Assembly: GCA_003290165.1 (NCBI GenBank)
Contig: QNQO01000457.1
Coordinates: forward strand, 434,001 to 498,000
Length of the DNA: 64,000 nt
Direction: 5' to 3'
From: Berberis thunbergii
Lineage: Eukaryota > Streptophyta > Magnoliopsida > Ranunculales > Berberidaceae
Of the stretch, positions 43,947-57,239 are shown one piece after another (position 1 is the first letter of the stretch; each line of letters opens with the position of its first letter). Both the position numbers and the translations under genes were made by a program. The notes beneath the pieces are model-generated. The model searched no databases. It had not been told where the DNA came from and worked only from the letters and a program-made list of their open reading frames with translations.

Positions 43947-45054
43947 GGTTTATGTAACTTATTTTATTTACTAGAGATGAATATACTCATACCAGCTACA
44001 TCACTGACCCAGGTAAGTTTATGTTTCTTGGATATGTTTTTTATTGGAATGTAGTCATTTTTGCCTTTATCATGTTATACAGTTTTTGACAACACCATTG
44101 GAATTTCTTTAGTGAGGCCAACATTGTCAAAGCGTTTCCTAGTTAAAGTCTTTTTGTCTATTTCAACTTTTTTTATATATGTTTCAGTTGTTGAAATTAT
44201 GTTCTTTTGTTATTGAATTTCACGTCTGAATTTGGGGGAAACGGATAATTCGGTTTGAACATAAGGATTTCATTTTCTTGAAAACCTAGGCATGACAGTT
44301 TTGGTATTAAAGCATTTGGCTAGCATAAGCTCAGGTAGAGTTTAGGCGATCCTCGAAATTTGGATATGGATGAGTAAGAGTGTGGATGTTTAGAGATTAG
44401 GTGGTAGATGGTGAACCCTAAACATTTAGTATTATGTTCTCCATTGAATTTTGTAATTAATAAGATTCCTTTTTTACTTGTGTGCAACAGTAATTGTGAC
44501 TTATTTTAGATGTAAATATTGGGTATCATTTTTTTGTTTAGTTTTTCCTTTTGATGGTTATGTAATCACGCATTTAGTTATTTCTTTTAGCAAATCTCGG
44601 GGCAAGATTCCTTTTAAGGTGTATATATTATAATGCTCGTGTTTTTCTTATTGATTCAATAATTTTTATATTTAGGAAATAGCCACGTGTACGTGCATGT
44701 TTAGTTTGTTCCTTTTATATGGGAGAGGCATACGAACATGTATGGTCAGCACAAAGGTGGTGCAGATGTGGCATAGTCTAAGTGATCAATTCACTAAAAA
44801 TGAATAATATATTTAAGACATATGTATGGACACAACTGTATTAATTGAGGAATACTAGTTGTTTGGAAAATTATATACCTTTGTTTCTAACCACTCATTG
44901 CAGGATGGCGAGTCTACTGACGTTTATGGCAAGTTAAACTTGCCATGATAAAACTTTGTAGCGTAAGTATAAGTCAAAATAAATATTTATTTTAAGAATG
45001 ATAAGAGCTATTTAGAGTGACATGTTTGCCTCGTTGAAGAACTACATATCTTTG

Positions 45055-45055
<1 letters not shown>

Positions 45056-45092
<37 letters not shown>
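45056..45092. repeat. (AT)n in the second chromovirus LTR
   Basis: About 17 AT units at the position where the other LTR carries the MITE. Confidence 0.9.
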
Positions 45093-45093
<1 letters not shown>

Positions 45094-45451
45094 TGTATGT
45101 GGTTTATGTAACTTATTTTATCTACTAAATATGAAAATATATACTCATACCAACTACATCGCTGACCCAAGTAAGTTTATGCTTCTTGGGTACGTTTTTA
45201 TTATAAGGTAGTAATTTAGTCTTTATCAGGTTAGAGAGTTTTTGACAGCGTTATTGGAGTTTTTTTAGTAGGGCCAACATCGTCAAAGAGTTTCCTACCT
45301 GTTAGAGTTTTTTTTTTTACTTCAACTTTTAAATATTCATTTCAATTGTTGAAATTTTGTTATTGAATTTCACGTCCCGAATTTGGGGTAAATGGATAAT
45401 CCTGCGTGAATATAAAAAAAAATTCATTTTCTCAAAAATCGGAATGTGACG

Positions 45452-46952
45452 GGAGTAAGGCATGTATGACTCTACAACTTAATATCATAACTATAAGATG
45501 AATAAGTATTTAAATTCCATAAAACATGGGGCCAATACATCATAATCATCTCATTGCCCCTTACAACACATCTCTATCAACTATCCACGTGTTGGGTTTA
45601 CTTTACACCCAACTCACTCAAAATCATATCTTATGTTTAATCTTCAAAAACTCATCCATATTAGCACCACACTCAAGACTTGAATAATTTTAATAAACAT
45701 ACTTACCGATTCACAAACTAACTAGGAGAAAATATTCAAAATATGCATCTCGGGCATAATGCACCCATAAAGGTAAAAATGTATTTTGGCATAATTTACA
45801 AATTAATAACTTCATTCATTAGATCTCGGCACAAGGATCACAATGGCGAAAACGGTTTCAAAATCAAAGTTACAGTCTTCATTTTATGTTAGGTCAAAGT
45901 ATGGTCAACCAAATCTAATTATGGTCAATGAGTCAAGCTGATTGTAAAACTGGGGAATTGATATGCTCACCTTACTAAAATCCTTCTCTTTATAGCTATC
46001 CTAGTAAAAGTTCTAATTTTTTTTTTACCCTAGTACAACAACAACAAGAAGCTCAAACAAAAGTTATTAATTCTCACACCCTACCTCTCAAGCCCACTCT
46101 CCCTCTTCCCTCATCTCTTATGTTATACCCTTTCTCCTCGACCATGTCAATCCACCATAGCCACCACCCACTTCTCACCTCTTTGTAAACCGTCCACCAC
46201 CACCACCACCTTCTTTTCTGTCCTACCGTCTCTATAATCAATCTCAGCCACTACATCATTGATCACCTCCCTTCTCATTGCTGCCAAGCTTTTTCTTTCT
46301 CTCATTTTCTCCCTTTCCAATCACCTTTATGTTGTTTTTTCTTTGATTTATATATATATATATATCAACTCTTAACCGTAATATTGACTGGTTCCTGTCA
46401 ATTTCTACTGATTTCTAACTTGATTTACATACAGTTGACAAACACTTTGCTTTAACTTGATAAATACCCAACGATTTCAAAATTGCAAAACTTCAACCAC
46501 TAAATTTAATCAATTCCAAAATAAAATAGAATCAAACTCACTTGATTACACTAAATTAGGATCACCAACCACTCAAATCAACTCCTCGATGAAATCCTAG
46601 ACTCAATCGATCAATTCCTATTAAGAGTTTATGAAAGCCCCTTTGATTTATTATTCTCTCACGACCTCATATAATCCACTCACAAGTATAAATTACTCTG
46701 TTGGAACATCTTCTTCACAATATGAAAGCCACATTTATACTACCGTTAGGTCTACTCCTCTCCACAGGTAAAAATGAGGTTGGATGATTCAATAAGGAAA
46801 TGTTGAGACACATGTAAAAGCATATACCACCTCGTACTAGATACTCATATGCAAAATATGCATTAGACACCTTATATAACTAGGTGGCATTAGGTGACAT
46901 AATGCTATAATGAGTCATCCTACACCTTGTGTTTCCTAATGACATGCAAAGG
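45452..46952 (-). other. probable continuation of the interrupted LTR, then unassigned flank
   Basis: ATCTCGGCACAAGGATCACAATGGCG (split here as ATCTCGGCACAAGG / ATCACAATGGCG, at about 45824) and a CCACCACCACC-rich stretch near 46190 resemble Tekay-type LTR interiors. 46650-46952 may be the displaced 5' part of the LTR of the element at 60043. No gene. Confidence 0.3.
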
Positions 46953-47450
46953 TGTAATGCAGTAATAGGGAATTTATAGGTGTAATGATGACCAACCTCA
47001 TGTCTTATTTATAGTGCAAGGAGTTCTGGTTCTACCAGCCCATTGTAGGTGTTGTTTAGGAAGGAAATCTTCATGGAGATCCCTCCCTAATCCTAGATAC
47101 GCGGGAGATAGTTTCCAATCCAAGAGCAATCAGTAGAAGGTAGTTTCCCTGTGTGGAAGATACTCTAGTGTTTGCTTCCTAGTTGGAAACAGATAGCAAC
47201 TGTAGTTGCCCGTTCGAAGCTGACCGTCAAGATACTTGCCTTAAGAGGGCTTACGGGTATTGAGGATAGTTGTGAAACGTGTGGGCCTAGCATGCTGTGA
47301 GAGTTCGGGTTCGCCTGGCAAACTGCAATTGGGCGGGCTTAGAATCGCTTGGGTCGGATTAGTGTTGGGTTGATGCTTGAGGTCGTAATTCCTCAAGATC
47401 ATTATGACACATGTATGCTTCTAGGGTGTGACCATTTTTATGTATCATCA
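46953..47450 (-). repeat. 3' LTR (left copy) of the 13-kb Tat-type element
   Basis: Inverted start TGATGATACATAAAAA. It aligns to the right LTR throughout, except for about 130 bp missing near its left end. Confidence 0.75.
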
Positions 47451-47689
47451 GCTACTCCTCCCAAGTTAGTAGGTTGTCACATCGGTTTGCTAAGTCATTT
47501 CTTGAAGGGATGCACCGCTCATGATGATTGAGTCTGAATCGTTGCTTGAGCCACGCGCTGCATTAATTGAACGTGCGTTAGTTCAGCGGAAAATAGGCGG
47601 GAAGCCAACCTCTATTTAGGTCATCCGCTATGTAGAGTTTAATTCTTCTACTTTCCTTTCTTTCAAAGGTACCGCTCAGATTAGAAAAA

Positions 47690-49811
47690 CATTGTTCATC
47701 TTCCTCATGGCTCAAGAAAACCTTCTTGATGACACTGTCTTGGCCAAGGACCTGGAGTTTTTTTCGAATACAGGTTGTTGTCCGAACCTGATCTCGCCAA
47801 AATCCATATGAAGTTTGGGGTCCCAGAGGACCTGCCATTGTATCTCCTGACAGGTGACCAGACGCTAATGTCACTTCCGATTGGTTTTATCTGTTTGCAC
47901 CATGGGATGCTTCAAACTGGAATGCGTTTTTTCTGTTCTAGATGTGATTTGGGAGTTCTTGGACTTCTTAAGGATTCCTCCAATTCAGTTGGGGCCCAAA
48001 GGATATAGGATCATCCTCATTGATTCTGCTCAGTGCTAAGGAGGCTAGCGTTAGCGTGACTCCGCGGGTGATTGAGTTGCTGACCTCTCCTCTGCTAAAG
48101 AGTAATGTTGTTTGTAAGATGAAATCACTTAATTGCTTCGTTAAGCTACCTGGTGACTTCAAGTTCTGGCAAAAGTACTGCTTCCTGGCCCTTGCGGATT
48201 CGAAATATTTTCAATTCAAGGGTCGTCTTCGGCACGGCTTGCTCCGGTGAAGGGGGAGCGCGAATCTGTTGAACCTGTTGAGTAGATACTGATATTTCCA
48301 GCTTGGAGAAGGATTACATGCGATTGGCAGGAGTCGTAGATAGGTCGAACCTTAGTGACACGCAGGTCGAGGCTCTAAAAGACCATCTAGTGTGGGTTGA
48401 GATGGCAGCTTCCGCTGGTGCTGATTTGCGTGGGGTCGCTCTGGCAGAAGGCTCTTATGAGGACTTGCCTGAGGTGGTAGAATCTGATCCCCCCATAGTT
48501 GTTTCACCTGATAGTGGTCGCGGTACTAGCCGCGTTTCTTGCAGTCCGCATTGCTCACCGTCTCGCTCTAGGCCTCAGCTAGAGGTGTTGGAGGGTCCTT
48601 TGGATACTTTGTTTCCTTTTCTCCCTCTGGATCCCATTGAGCAGTCTCGCACAAAAGAGGTTGCTGCTATTGACAAGGGAAAGGCCACAATGGAAAGCTT
48701 GAGGACGGTGGTGACCGTGAAGGGCGGTGCTGGCATAGTTCTCGATCATGGAAAACTTCATCCGGGCGCACGGATAAGTCTGTTTGCACTGAATTTGGTG
48801 AAACTGAGTTCACAAGCCTGGCACCAAGAGGTGGGCGTAGAGCATGCTTGGAAGAAGCATATAAGCTGGCGTCACAGCTGGCTGATGGATCACGCTCCAA
48901 AACCCGATGAGGATTCGTTGGAAGAGTGTATGGATAAAGGCTTGAAGTACCTTATGATGGGTATGTCTCATTTGGGCCACGCGGCCATTGCTGGGATGGA
49001 AGTGAGGCGGCTAGCGAGAGATTATACACCTTGGAGCGTGTCTTCTCACATATGTAGACATTGTATTCTGATGCGCTCCATGAAATTGAACGGCTTAAGA
49101 AGCAAGCCAAAGAGAAGCGGTTGGATCGATCAACCGTGGCCGCTGAGGCTCAGAAGGGCTCGTCTGGAAGACCTTGAGCGTAATCTAACAGAGGTGGTGT
49201 CTGAAAGGGACGAACTTAGGCAGAAGTTGAGCCATATCCGCTGAGAAGTCGAGGTTGCTCAAGAAGCTGTGGCTAAGGTGAGTTCTGAATTGTTGTATTT
49301 CGTTGAAGATAATGCTTCGAAGGAAGCCGATTGGGCTGCTGAGAAGCAACAGTTGGAATCCGATGTGGAGTTCTATGCTCGAGAAGTGAGGAAGGTTGGG
49401 GACCAGCTTGAAATGGGGTGGCATGAACTTAGTGCCGTGAAGAGAAGTCTGGCCACAGAGCAGTCGCAGGTCAATGCACTGACTGGCAAGTTGGAGCTAC
49501 TGAAGCGAGAACTTATTGATGGAAAGGTGCGAGAGGAAGAGCTTCTCCAGGAACAAGGCAAATGTGAGTTCCATTGGGTTGTACATGGATGGCTGGAGTT
49601 GTTGGCGCTGATGAAGGAAGAGCATTCGGAGTGGAATCTTAGCCATTATAAGAAGATGTCGTATGTGGACCTGTCTGTTACCTCGACGTCATCGAGCGAG
49701 AAAGACAGTTTGAGCCTCAATGTCAAGGCTACGGCGTGTGTGGACGCAATTCCTGCTCCTTCCACTAGGCTTAACTTTTTCATTTTTGTACCTTCTCCTA
49801 CTAAGGAGTGA
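47690..49811 (+). pseudogene. antisense Transposase_28-like ORF of the 13-kb Tat element
   Basis: It lies on the strand opposite gag and next to the 3' LTR. The N-terminal domain across shifting frames (47775-48250) has FGVPEDLPLYLLTGDQ and, in another frame, WEFLDFLRIPPIQLGPKGY, matching the block in the element at 34273-36790. The frame 48303-49244 (313 codons) is an acidic/Ser linker with VEALKDHLVWVEMAASAGAD and a long helical tail. The frame 49269-49811 has a strong coiled coil (AAEKQQLESDVEFYAREVRK, EQSQVNALTGKLELLKREL). A TGA at 49242 separates the last two. It belongs to the plant 'putative gypsy type transposon' family; function unknown. Confidence 0.72.
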
Positions 49812-50339
49812 ACTTTGCGTGCTTGTACTTTTTTTGTTTTTGACCATTAATGAAAACAGTTTTATCCATTCCGTACTTGTTGTCTCTATTGCATGTTTCT
49901 CATTTCGCCTAGTCGTCTTGTTTTGGCATAGGCTGGTTGAATCAATATGACGTTGACTGGTCTGTCTACAGTAGAGAGCTTGACCGCTTTGTGTTATTAA
50001 TGACTCGGGATCATCGTGGTGTAGTCATGTTCGGTAATGGGCATGTTACAAACAGTTTAGCTGGGGGTTGAGTCATTTGAGTTGTTCTTTGTCCCCAAGG
50101 TAAGCTGCTCGAGGGTTACCTTACTTGTCTGACCGGCCGGCTGTAGTTGCTATTGTGAGCGAGTTGTGATGGTCAAGCGTTTGTGCCAAGTCGGGCGTCG
50201 TAAGCTCGAGTTGGCATCCTAAGTAGCTTTTATCTTGGCACAAGCCTACGATCTTTGTATCAGCGCAAGTGGCATTTGCTTAATACTAGATTCATGTTCG
50301 CGTCCATTGTTTTGGAAGGAAGCGGAGGTCGTGTGGTAG

Positions 50340-51015
50340 GCTGCTTGAGGTCCCCACCTTCCAAATTTTTATCTTCGAGCCATATGGACTACAAGTTCGA
50401 GGAGTCAAGGTTTGGGGACCAGGCTAAAGACCAATGGTTTCGTGGCAAGCCGTCGAAATTAGTTCTGGATTAACTAGGCTCCCACCTTCCAAATCATTTA
50501 TGTTCAAGCTGAATGGACTACAGATTTGGGGAGTAAAGGTTTGGCGACCACACTGAAAAGCAGTGGTCCTATGGCAAGCCGTCGGAATCAGTTAAGGATT
50601 GACTAGGCTCCCACCTTTCGAACCATCTAGACCATCCCTGCACGGTGGGGGCTACAAATTTGAGAGTGATTTGGTGATCAAGCTGAAAAGCAGTGGTTTG
50701 TGGCAAACCATCGGAATCAGTTCAGGACTACTAGACTCCCACCATCCAAATTATCTACACTTGAGTACATCAAGCTACAAATTTGAGAGTTTTTCGACGA
50801 CCACGCTTAAAAATAGTGGTCTCGTGGATACCCTCTGAATCAGGTCGTGGCTGATTGGGCTCCCACCTTCAGAACTATCTACACCCTCGTAGCGCGGGCT
50901 ACAAGTTTAGGTTTGGTGATTTGGCGGTCACGCTGAAAAGCAGTGGTCCCGTGACGATCCGTCAGAATCAGTTCATGACTGACTAGGCTACCACCTTCCA
51001 AATCATTTACACCCT
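50340..51015 (+). repeat. about 128-bp minisatellite in the 13-kb Tat element
   Basis: Five to six units beginning GGCTCCCACCTTCCAAATCA, with CTGAAAAGCAGTGGTC and GAATCAGTTCAGGACT. Starts near 50350, 50477, 50606, 50728, 50858 and 50986. A further degenerate unit resumes after the insertion (52867-53110). Confidence 0.85.
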
Positions 51016-51021
51016 CGCAGT

Positions 51022-52866
51022 GGTGGTAATTACGCCCAAACAGTACACGCGGTCAATTGCAGTAAAGATTGGGGTGTCGATCCCACGAGGAAGAACGATC
51101 TACAAAACAAGGTCAAGGAAGAAAAATTACGCGAAACTAAATGTAAGAAATTTTAGCAATTTTAAAATATGAAATTAAATTTAGTATAAAAATCAAGTTT
51201 GGAGAAGCACAAGGTTCCAAGAGTCCCTCCTAGATTTCATGCGCCAACTAGTATTGATTCGCTATGATGACTCGATTACGTGTTTCACATCCCAAACAAT
51301 ATAATCGGAAAAATAGTCTTTAATGCATCAATATATCCTAATGTAAATGGATTTTAGATTTCACTTTTTCTAGAAAGCACAGAGGTTGGTCATATGTGAT
51401 ATCCTAAACTTACAATATATTCGGAGACAATAATGTAATAAAAGACGATCACATATAACTAACCTATCGGAATCAATTGGTTCTTAAAAATTCCACACAT
51501 AAGAAAAGCGTGACTAAACTTATATGGAGAAGAAATGACAACCACCGGAAAAATAATCTACGAAGAAATTTATGAAATCTTTGTCACTAAAATAACATAA
51601 ATTCCTATATTAAATAAAAGTGAGAATCATAAACACCATTATTCATCGTGAAAGCATAAAACGAATCAAATACTAATTGTGTTACATCTAGAAGTTCGTC
51701 TCCTCACCTTGCGTGGAGTTTAGTGACGCATAGTGAAGGTGATAACAGCAACAATGGTGTGGAGTTTCATCGGCATGGCAGCGCGTGGCGAATTAGTGAT
51801 GTGCACCCTGCTGCTGCTGCGTTTCTACTCTGCTGTTGCGTTTCCGCTCGTTCTGCGCACTCCCTGCTATCCTGGACAGCGCCCTCTCTTGCGTTTCTGC
51901 TGCTGCTGGATAGCGTGGTGGCTGCTTGCTGATCCATTTTTGTTCCAGCCCAAAAACTTCATTTGCTGCTACGTATTTTATTGTTTTTAAAAGCAAAGAA
52001 AATTGTTGTTGTTGGCTGCTATTAGGTTTCCAAATTGGCTGCTATTAGGTTTCCTCCTTTATCTGATGTTGCCTCTTTTTTTTCGTCCAAAAAAGAGAAA
52101 ACAAAACTCCTATTTCTTTGGAAACTCACCATTTGGAAATCCAATTTCAATTGTAACAAAATGGTTCTCCTGTATTTGTGTTTCTATTCTTGCATAATTT
52201 CTCCCTATTGGTCACCCCAATTGGAAATCAAATCTCCATTGGTCCCAATTTGGAAACCCAAAGAAACGTGTTCCTTCCTGTTGCTAATTAGACTAAGACT
52301 CCTCATTGTTTGGGCTTCTCAAGGATTCTAATAGTAATTGCTGATTTAAGCTTCATTTCTAAGCCCAATTAAATCCAACTATGATGTGAAAAGTCGGTTT
52401 TTCTCTCCATTCTTCCTTCGTGCCCAAATCTGTCCAGATTTCGCAGTCTTCAAGTACATCCAAAATCGAACATGATAACTCCAGAATATGGAAATGTTAT
52501 GAACATGCAATTTAGCCTTTCGAGTCTTCTTTCCAACGCTTTAAGAATCATCCAATTATGAGGTCTACAACTCAAGTTATCATAAAATTATTGAAGCATG
52601 TTCAAGAACTTGCAAATTGCACTCAAATCTTCTTGCTTTTATTCAAAACTTTTTTTTCTTTGGTTATCTTAATCTTTGGCTTGAGTGTCTCCCGCTCCAC
52701 TTCGTTAATTTGTCTATGAATTTCCAAATTCGCCACGCTAGCACACTTTTGTTAATTAAACTCCAAATCCTACAAAAATAAAATAATTAAACTAAAATAC
52801 AACATTCGAAACACTAACAAACATAAGTTAAGAGGTATATTATGTAATAATTATGTGAATATTAGG
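51022..52866. mobile_element. unclassified 1.85-kb insertion within the minisatellite
   Basis: It interrupts a repeat unit (ACCCTCGCAGTGG | GGGGGCTACAAG). The left end carries TTGGGGTGTCGATCCCACGAG, a motif I associate with plant LTR-type repeats. ORFs at 51723-51996 are Leu/Ala/Cys-rich low-complexity frames. Class and exact ends are unresolved. Confidence 0.5.
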
Positions 52867-53467
52867 GGGCTACAAGTCTAGGTTTTGATTAGAAACTTTC
52901 GTTGCTAGTCGTTACTAGCTAGGCTTACCTGATTAGGTTCAGCGATCACTGACCGCAGATGGGGCAATGATCCCTAGCAAGTCGTCGTCACCAAGCGCGG
53001 TAGCGCTGATTAGACTCTCACTTCCTAAATCGTCGATGCCCACGTTGAGCGGATTAGGTATTGGGATGAACCAGAAGCCATCGTCATCAGTCTTGACTGA
53101 CTAAGCTTGCTTGGTTTGAATAGAGGTTTGCCTGCTAGGGGGCGTGCAAACCTAATCCATCAACATGTTACATGGAGTGAATGAAATTACCTTAAATCAA
53201 TTGGTGATCTGTAGGTATAATATATATGTCAGGGTTGCCTAGGATTTCTAGTGCTCGTGCCAAGCATGTGACATAATGATGTTTGAATAATAGGCTAAGC
53301 CCATGGGCCCGTAGAGGAAGAGCTAAGGTTTCCTGCACGGTGCGTTGTGTGTACGACGTAGATTGCGCGGTGACACGTGTACGACGTAGGCTGCGTGATG
53401 GTTGAGTATGGGTTACTCCCTCTCAATTGATGGGGTTGCGTGCAACGCCATTAATTGATTGGCATGG

Positions 53468-55844
53468 TGTAATACCTGCGTTTTAAAAAAAATTCGGGTA
53501 GGGGTGTACTCAGTAGAGGTGGTGGGCGAAAATAGCCACCCACCCTTTAAAACACGACCCTCTTCTTTCTCCTCCTCCTTTTTCTTTTTCTTTTCTTTCT
53601 AAATTAAAGTGCGAGAGTTCAGCGACGCTTCGCCGAGTGCTTTCGAGGAGGTCAAGCGATTTCCTTCGTGGAATCTCGCCATTGTCCCTCATTTTTCTTC
53701 CTCTCTTCGTTCCCTCTTCATTTCTTTGTGGTTTTTCAAAAAAAAAAAAAACAATTAGTTTTCATTTGGGTTTGGGGTTTGATCGGTTTCCATAGCTCCG
53801 ATCAACCGTGTTGGGGCCTTGGTGGCGTCCTTGGGAGCCCTTAGAACTGACATGCAAGGTTGATTTTGGGGTTGTCCGAAAATTTTCAAAAATCAGAGTG
53901 CATGTTCATTTTGAGGAGTCTTCGGCATGAATCTGAGCTTTGGGTGCGTGGATGAGCCTCACATTCGTGACTCCGAGTGTTCTTAGACCATTTCCAGCTT
54001 GTTGTGCAGTTTGGAGGCGATCAGACCGGAGTAGGGAGGGTTTCGGCGCGTTTTCGCCAAACTTTGGGTTTCAGCGGGGTGGTTGCCGAATTTTTATTGC
54101 CTGTTAGTTTTTCTTTCAGTCACGCGCCGCTTGTAATTTATTTATTTATTTCAGTTTTCGGCTAGTTTACTCATTTTCGAGTTCGCCTTGCAGTTTTAAA
54201 AATTTTCATGGTCCCGCATTCGTGGTTTTGCGTGTTAGGAGCTTCGACCGGTAGGAATTGGGTTTTGAAAATCCATTCCGCTCAGATGAGTGGAATTATA
54301 ATATTTATTTTGATAAATAATTATTTGAAATCCTGAATTTAAATTTTACATTATACCGTCGATTGTCTATAATTGAATCCAAATCCGAAATTCGGGGTTT
54401 TTCGATATTTCGATAATTGTGTTGGTTATTTGTGAATGAATTATATATTAGGCTTCCTGAAAGCATGATATACTTGAATGAAATCGAATAGTGAATGAAT
54501 TTTGGGTGTGATTAGGCTTTGGTGTAATGACATTGGACTTGTATGCTTCGTTTTTGAATTTGCATAGTATGCCATGTTTTACCGTGGATTTTTTTAGTCT
54601 TGAGCATGTATGATAATCGACTCGAATAAATTTATTGTGGTGAATTGGGTCATGTTGGGACCCTAGCATAGTCGTGGTTTTATAAAAATTGCCGAATTGT
54701 TTATGATTGCACGTCTGTACCTTTGGTTATGTACAGACTTGTCATTTGTGCATGTGGATAGTAGTATAAGTGTATTTACCCCCGCTATAATGCCTGTTGT
54801 GTCGATGCTTAGGAGTTTGCTCGCATAGTGAGTTGGATTGTGCTTGAGATGACTCGCACCTGACATTGTGGACGCTATTGCATGTGGCAAGCTTGCTGAG
54901 GTGCGGTGAGCTCCCGCACGCACTTACCACTATAGAGTGCAGTAGGACGGGTGCCGGAGAACGTGCTTTGGAGATTACTCGTTTTCCCTCCCAGCACGCT
55001 TGAGTTTGATTGTGTTAGGTTGGCCGTGTTAAGCAAGTCATTCTGGATGTTGAAGTTTGTGTCCTGGCAGATGGCACCCCATTAGGATACAAACAAGCCC
55101 AAAGTGGTACTGGTGCACGTTGTGGGATGTGTCTGGGTGAGACACATTCGTAGGGTATGCGGATACCTACGATATGAGACACTTATACAAAATTTTTTGT
55201 TCGACTTGATTGCTATACCTAGGAGACTAGGAAGAATTATGAGATTGTCTTTATTTCCATCGCTTGATATTTACCATGTTTGAATCACGTGTACTGATCG
55301 ACATATATCGTAGACTTGTAGTTATTGTTGAATCTGAAATGCTTGTGTTGTTGCTTGTTACTTATCATTTATTGTCTGGTATGAATTTTTCTGGTATAGT
55401 ATTTTGTTATTTGTATTTAGTTCGCTCGCACCAGCTAGTTTTGTGCTTTGCTGACCCCGCAAGGGGTGTGCTTCTATTGGAGTGCAGGCAGTGTTGGCGT
55501 TCCTGCTGAGCGTGGCGCGTAGGCCCCATTTTCCATTGTAGGCGCATTTTGTGGTGTTTGGTCGTGTCCACTCTGTACGGGTATGTTTTGCTTCCTATGT
55601 GTTTCAGATGTACTATATGGTTATACTAGATGTTTGTATACTGGTTTTGTCGCTATGACTCTGGCGGGGCGAATCAAATATATATTTATTTTGTTCAAAT
55701 TTTATCATAGTTTTTATTTCCGTTTCATTCTCGTACCAAGAATGTGTTATATTATGATGTTGTGGCCGGTTACGATCCGCCTGTGTTACGGGTTAGCTCA
55801 TGCATCGGCACGCTGCGACTCCCGTGGCGGGTCGGGGCGTGACA
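53468..55844 (+). mobile_element. solo LTR, Tekay-type, with perfect TSD
   Basis: TGTAATACCTGCGTTTT ... GGTCGGGGCGTGACA, 2377 bp, bounded on both sides by CATGG (53463-53467, 55845-55849). No second copy or internal coding region is attached, so it arose by LTR-LTR recombination. It contains polypyrimidine stretches and an A tract (about 53740) but no gene; ORFs on it are spurious. Confidence 0.9.
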
Positions 55845-55849
55845 CATGG

Positions 55850-57065
55850 TCTGTGCAGTTTCCTTGGGAATCGTCATCGTCAAGTTTCCCATACGGTATT
55901 CAATGTTTGGCAGTTAATGCTTGAGTGCCCGCTTGGTGAACCATCATATCCATATAATGGTGTTTTCCAATCGTTGTAGGCACCGTCTTTCGCAGAGCTT
56001 ACTTCTGTAATGTCCTTGCTTGAAGAAGATGTTTTGGGTTTTCCAAAGGCTGAAGTTGAATTTTCGTCTCTGGAGTCATCGAATGTTCCGACATTTGCAC
56101 TGATTAGGCATATAGATAGTTGTTATTATGCATGGTCACCCGATATGGGTGGGCACGTAGTTGATACGCTGAGGTCTCGTAATTTCTTCTCATAGTTTAG
56201 AGAAGTAGTACGGATATCCTACCAAGGGAGATGCCTTGGTGTTACATTGTACCACTTTGTCTTTGTGTGCTCGAATCCTGCTGCTAACCAATGGCTGATC
56301 GAAGTGTTAGTAGACGTGCGATGTCTCCGGGTGTGGTATTTCTCCGTCACACCTGCCATCGCATATGGAAAATGTGGTTTCTTTTGATATCATTGTGAGA
56401 TCGTAGCTGCGTCGCTGCGTGTGGCCATCCTCATCTGCTTGCTTCTATATAAAGAAGTTAGAAGGGGGTGGTCGGATGTCTCTTGAGAAAATCAGCAGCC
56501 CGTTGAGAGGTCTACAATGCTGTAGTACGAGACTTTTTCGAGGTGATTTGACGGAGTAATCTGACTTCTCAGTCTTTCAATCACTTCTACCACTTTGTCA
56601 TTATCTTGGGAAGGTATCGAGCATATCCCATTCTTTTACCTTTGCTGGCACTTGCAGATTGCTCACATTGGAGGGCTTGCAAGTCTTCGGTGGACGCTGT
56701 CCTTAGCAGAATTGTCTAAGCGAATCTTTTACTTCAGTTCACACTGTATTCAGACACTTATAGTACTCAGTCTTTGTATCTGCCTCAGAGCATTCACAAT
56801 ATGTAGCCTTTTGTATCTGCCTCAAGGTGCTTGTTGTTATATCTTTCCGATAATCAATAAAGTTTATTTTTCGAAATTCTTCATTTATTTCTTAAATGGT
56901 TGAAAATCACATAAGTCTTTTAAGAACTAAAACTCAATATTGACTACGGAAAGGGAAACAAACAGCTTAAATAAAAATAACTGTTGACGGAGAGAAGTTG
57001 ATTTTTGCCTTGAAGTGGATTTAGGATGCTCTCGCGGATCATTCGACCGACTGTTGAGGCATTAC
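55850..57065 (-). other. non-coding part of the 13-kb Tat element
   Basis: Lies between the solo LTR and the gag-protease remnant, where pol would normally be. No RT or integrase motif on the minus strand. A plus-strand 61-codon frame at 56010 has no recognised match. Confidence 0.45.
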
Positions 57066-57239
57066 CTAGGTTACGGAAGAGTAAACTTTACATAGGGAAA
57101 GATATCTGCGCCGACGGAATGTCGGGGGGATGTGTTCTCGCTTGCCATGGCCTTTTCGACTCGTTGTGCGAAAGAGATTGTTGCTCTTGTACCGCTTGAA
57201 AGTGACGTCTCTACCGTCTTTTGGCCTTGCACTGGGCCA

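Larger units (their letters stand above)
43159..45451 (+). mobile_element. chromovirus (Tekay/Del-type) reduced to two LTRs and about 330 bp
   Basis: LTRs at 43159-44297 and 44629-45451 share ATAGCCACGTGTACGTGCATG-type, GTGGCATAGTCTAAGTGATC and CACTAAAAATGAATAATAT blocks. The 5' LTR is followed at 44300 by the primer-binding site TTTGGTATTAAAGCA. CTCGGGGCAAGATTCCTTTT, the usual end of the chromovirus coding region/purine tract, precedes the second LTR. Flanks AGAGT and GGAGT agree at 4 of 5. All of gag-pol is missing. Confidence 0.7.

Noticed and set aside
48579..49561. Minus-strand frames under the antisense ORF of the 13-kb Tat element
   Set aside because: They are reverse shadows of the longer plus-strand coiled-coil frames.
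51723..52331. Leu/Ala/Cys-rich frames in the 1.85-kb insertion, signal-peptide-like at first sight
   Set aside because: Overlapping frames on both strands, no downstream domain, inside a repeat insertion.
54663..54930. Minus-strand frames within the solo LTR
   Set aside because: LTR sequence with clear borders; no protein similarity.
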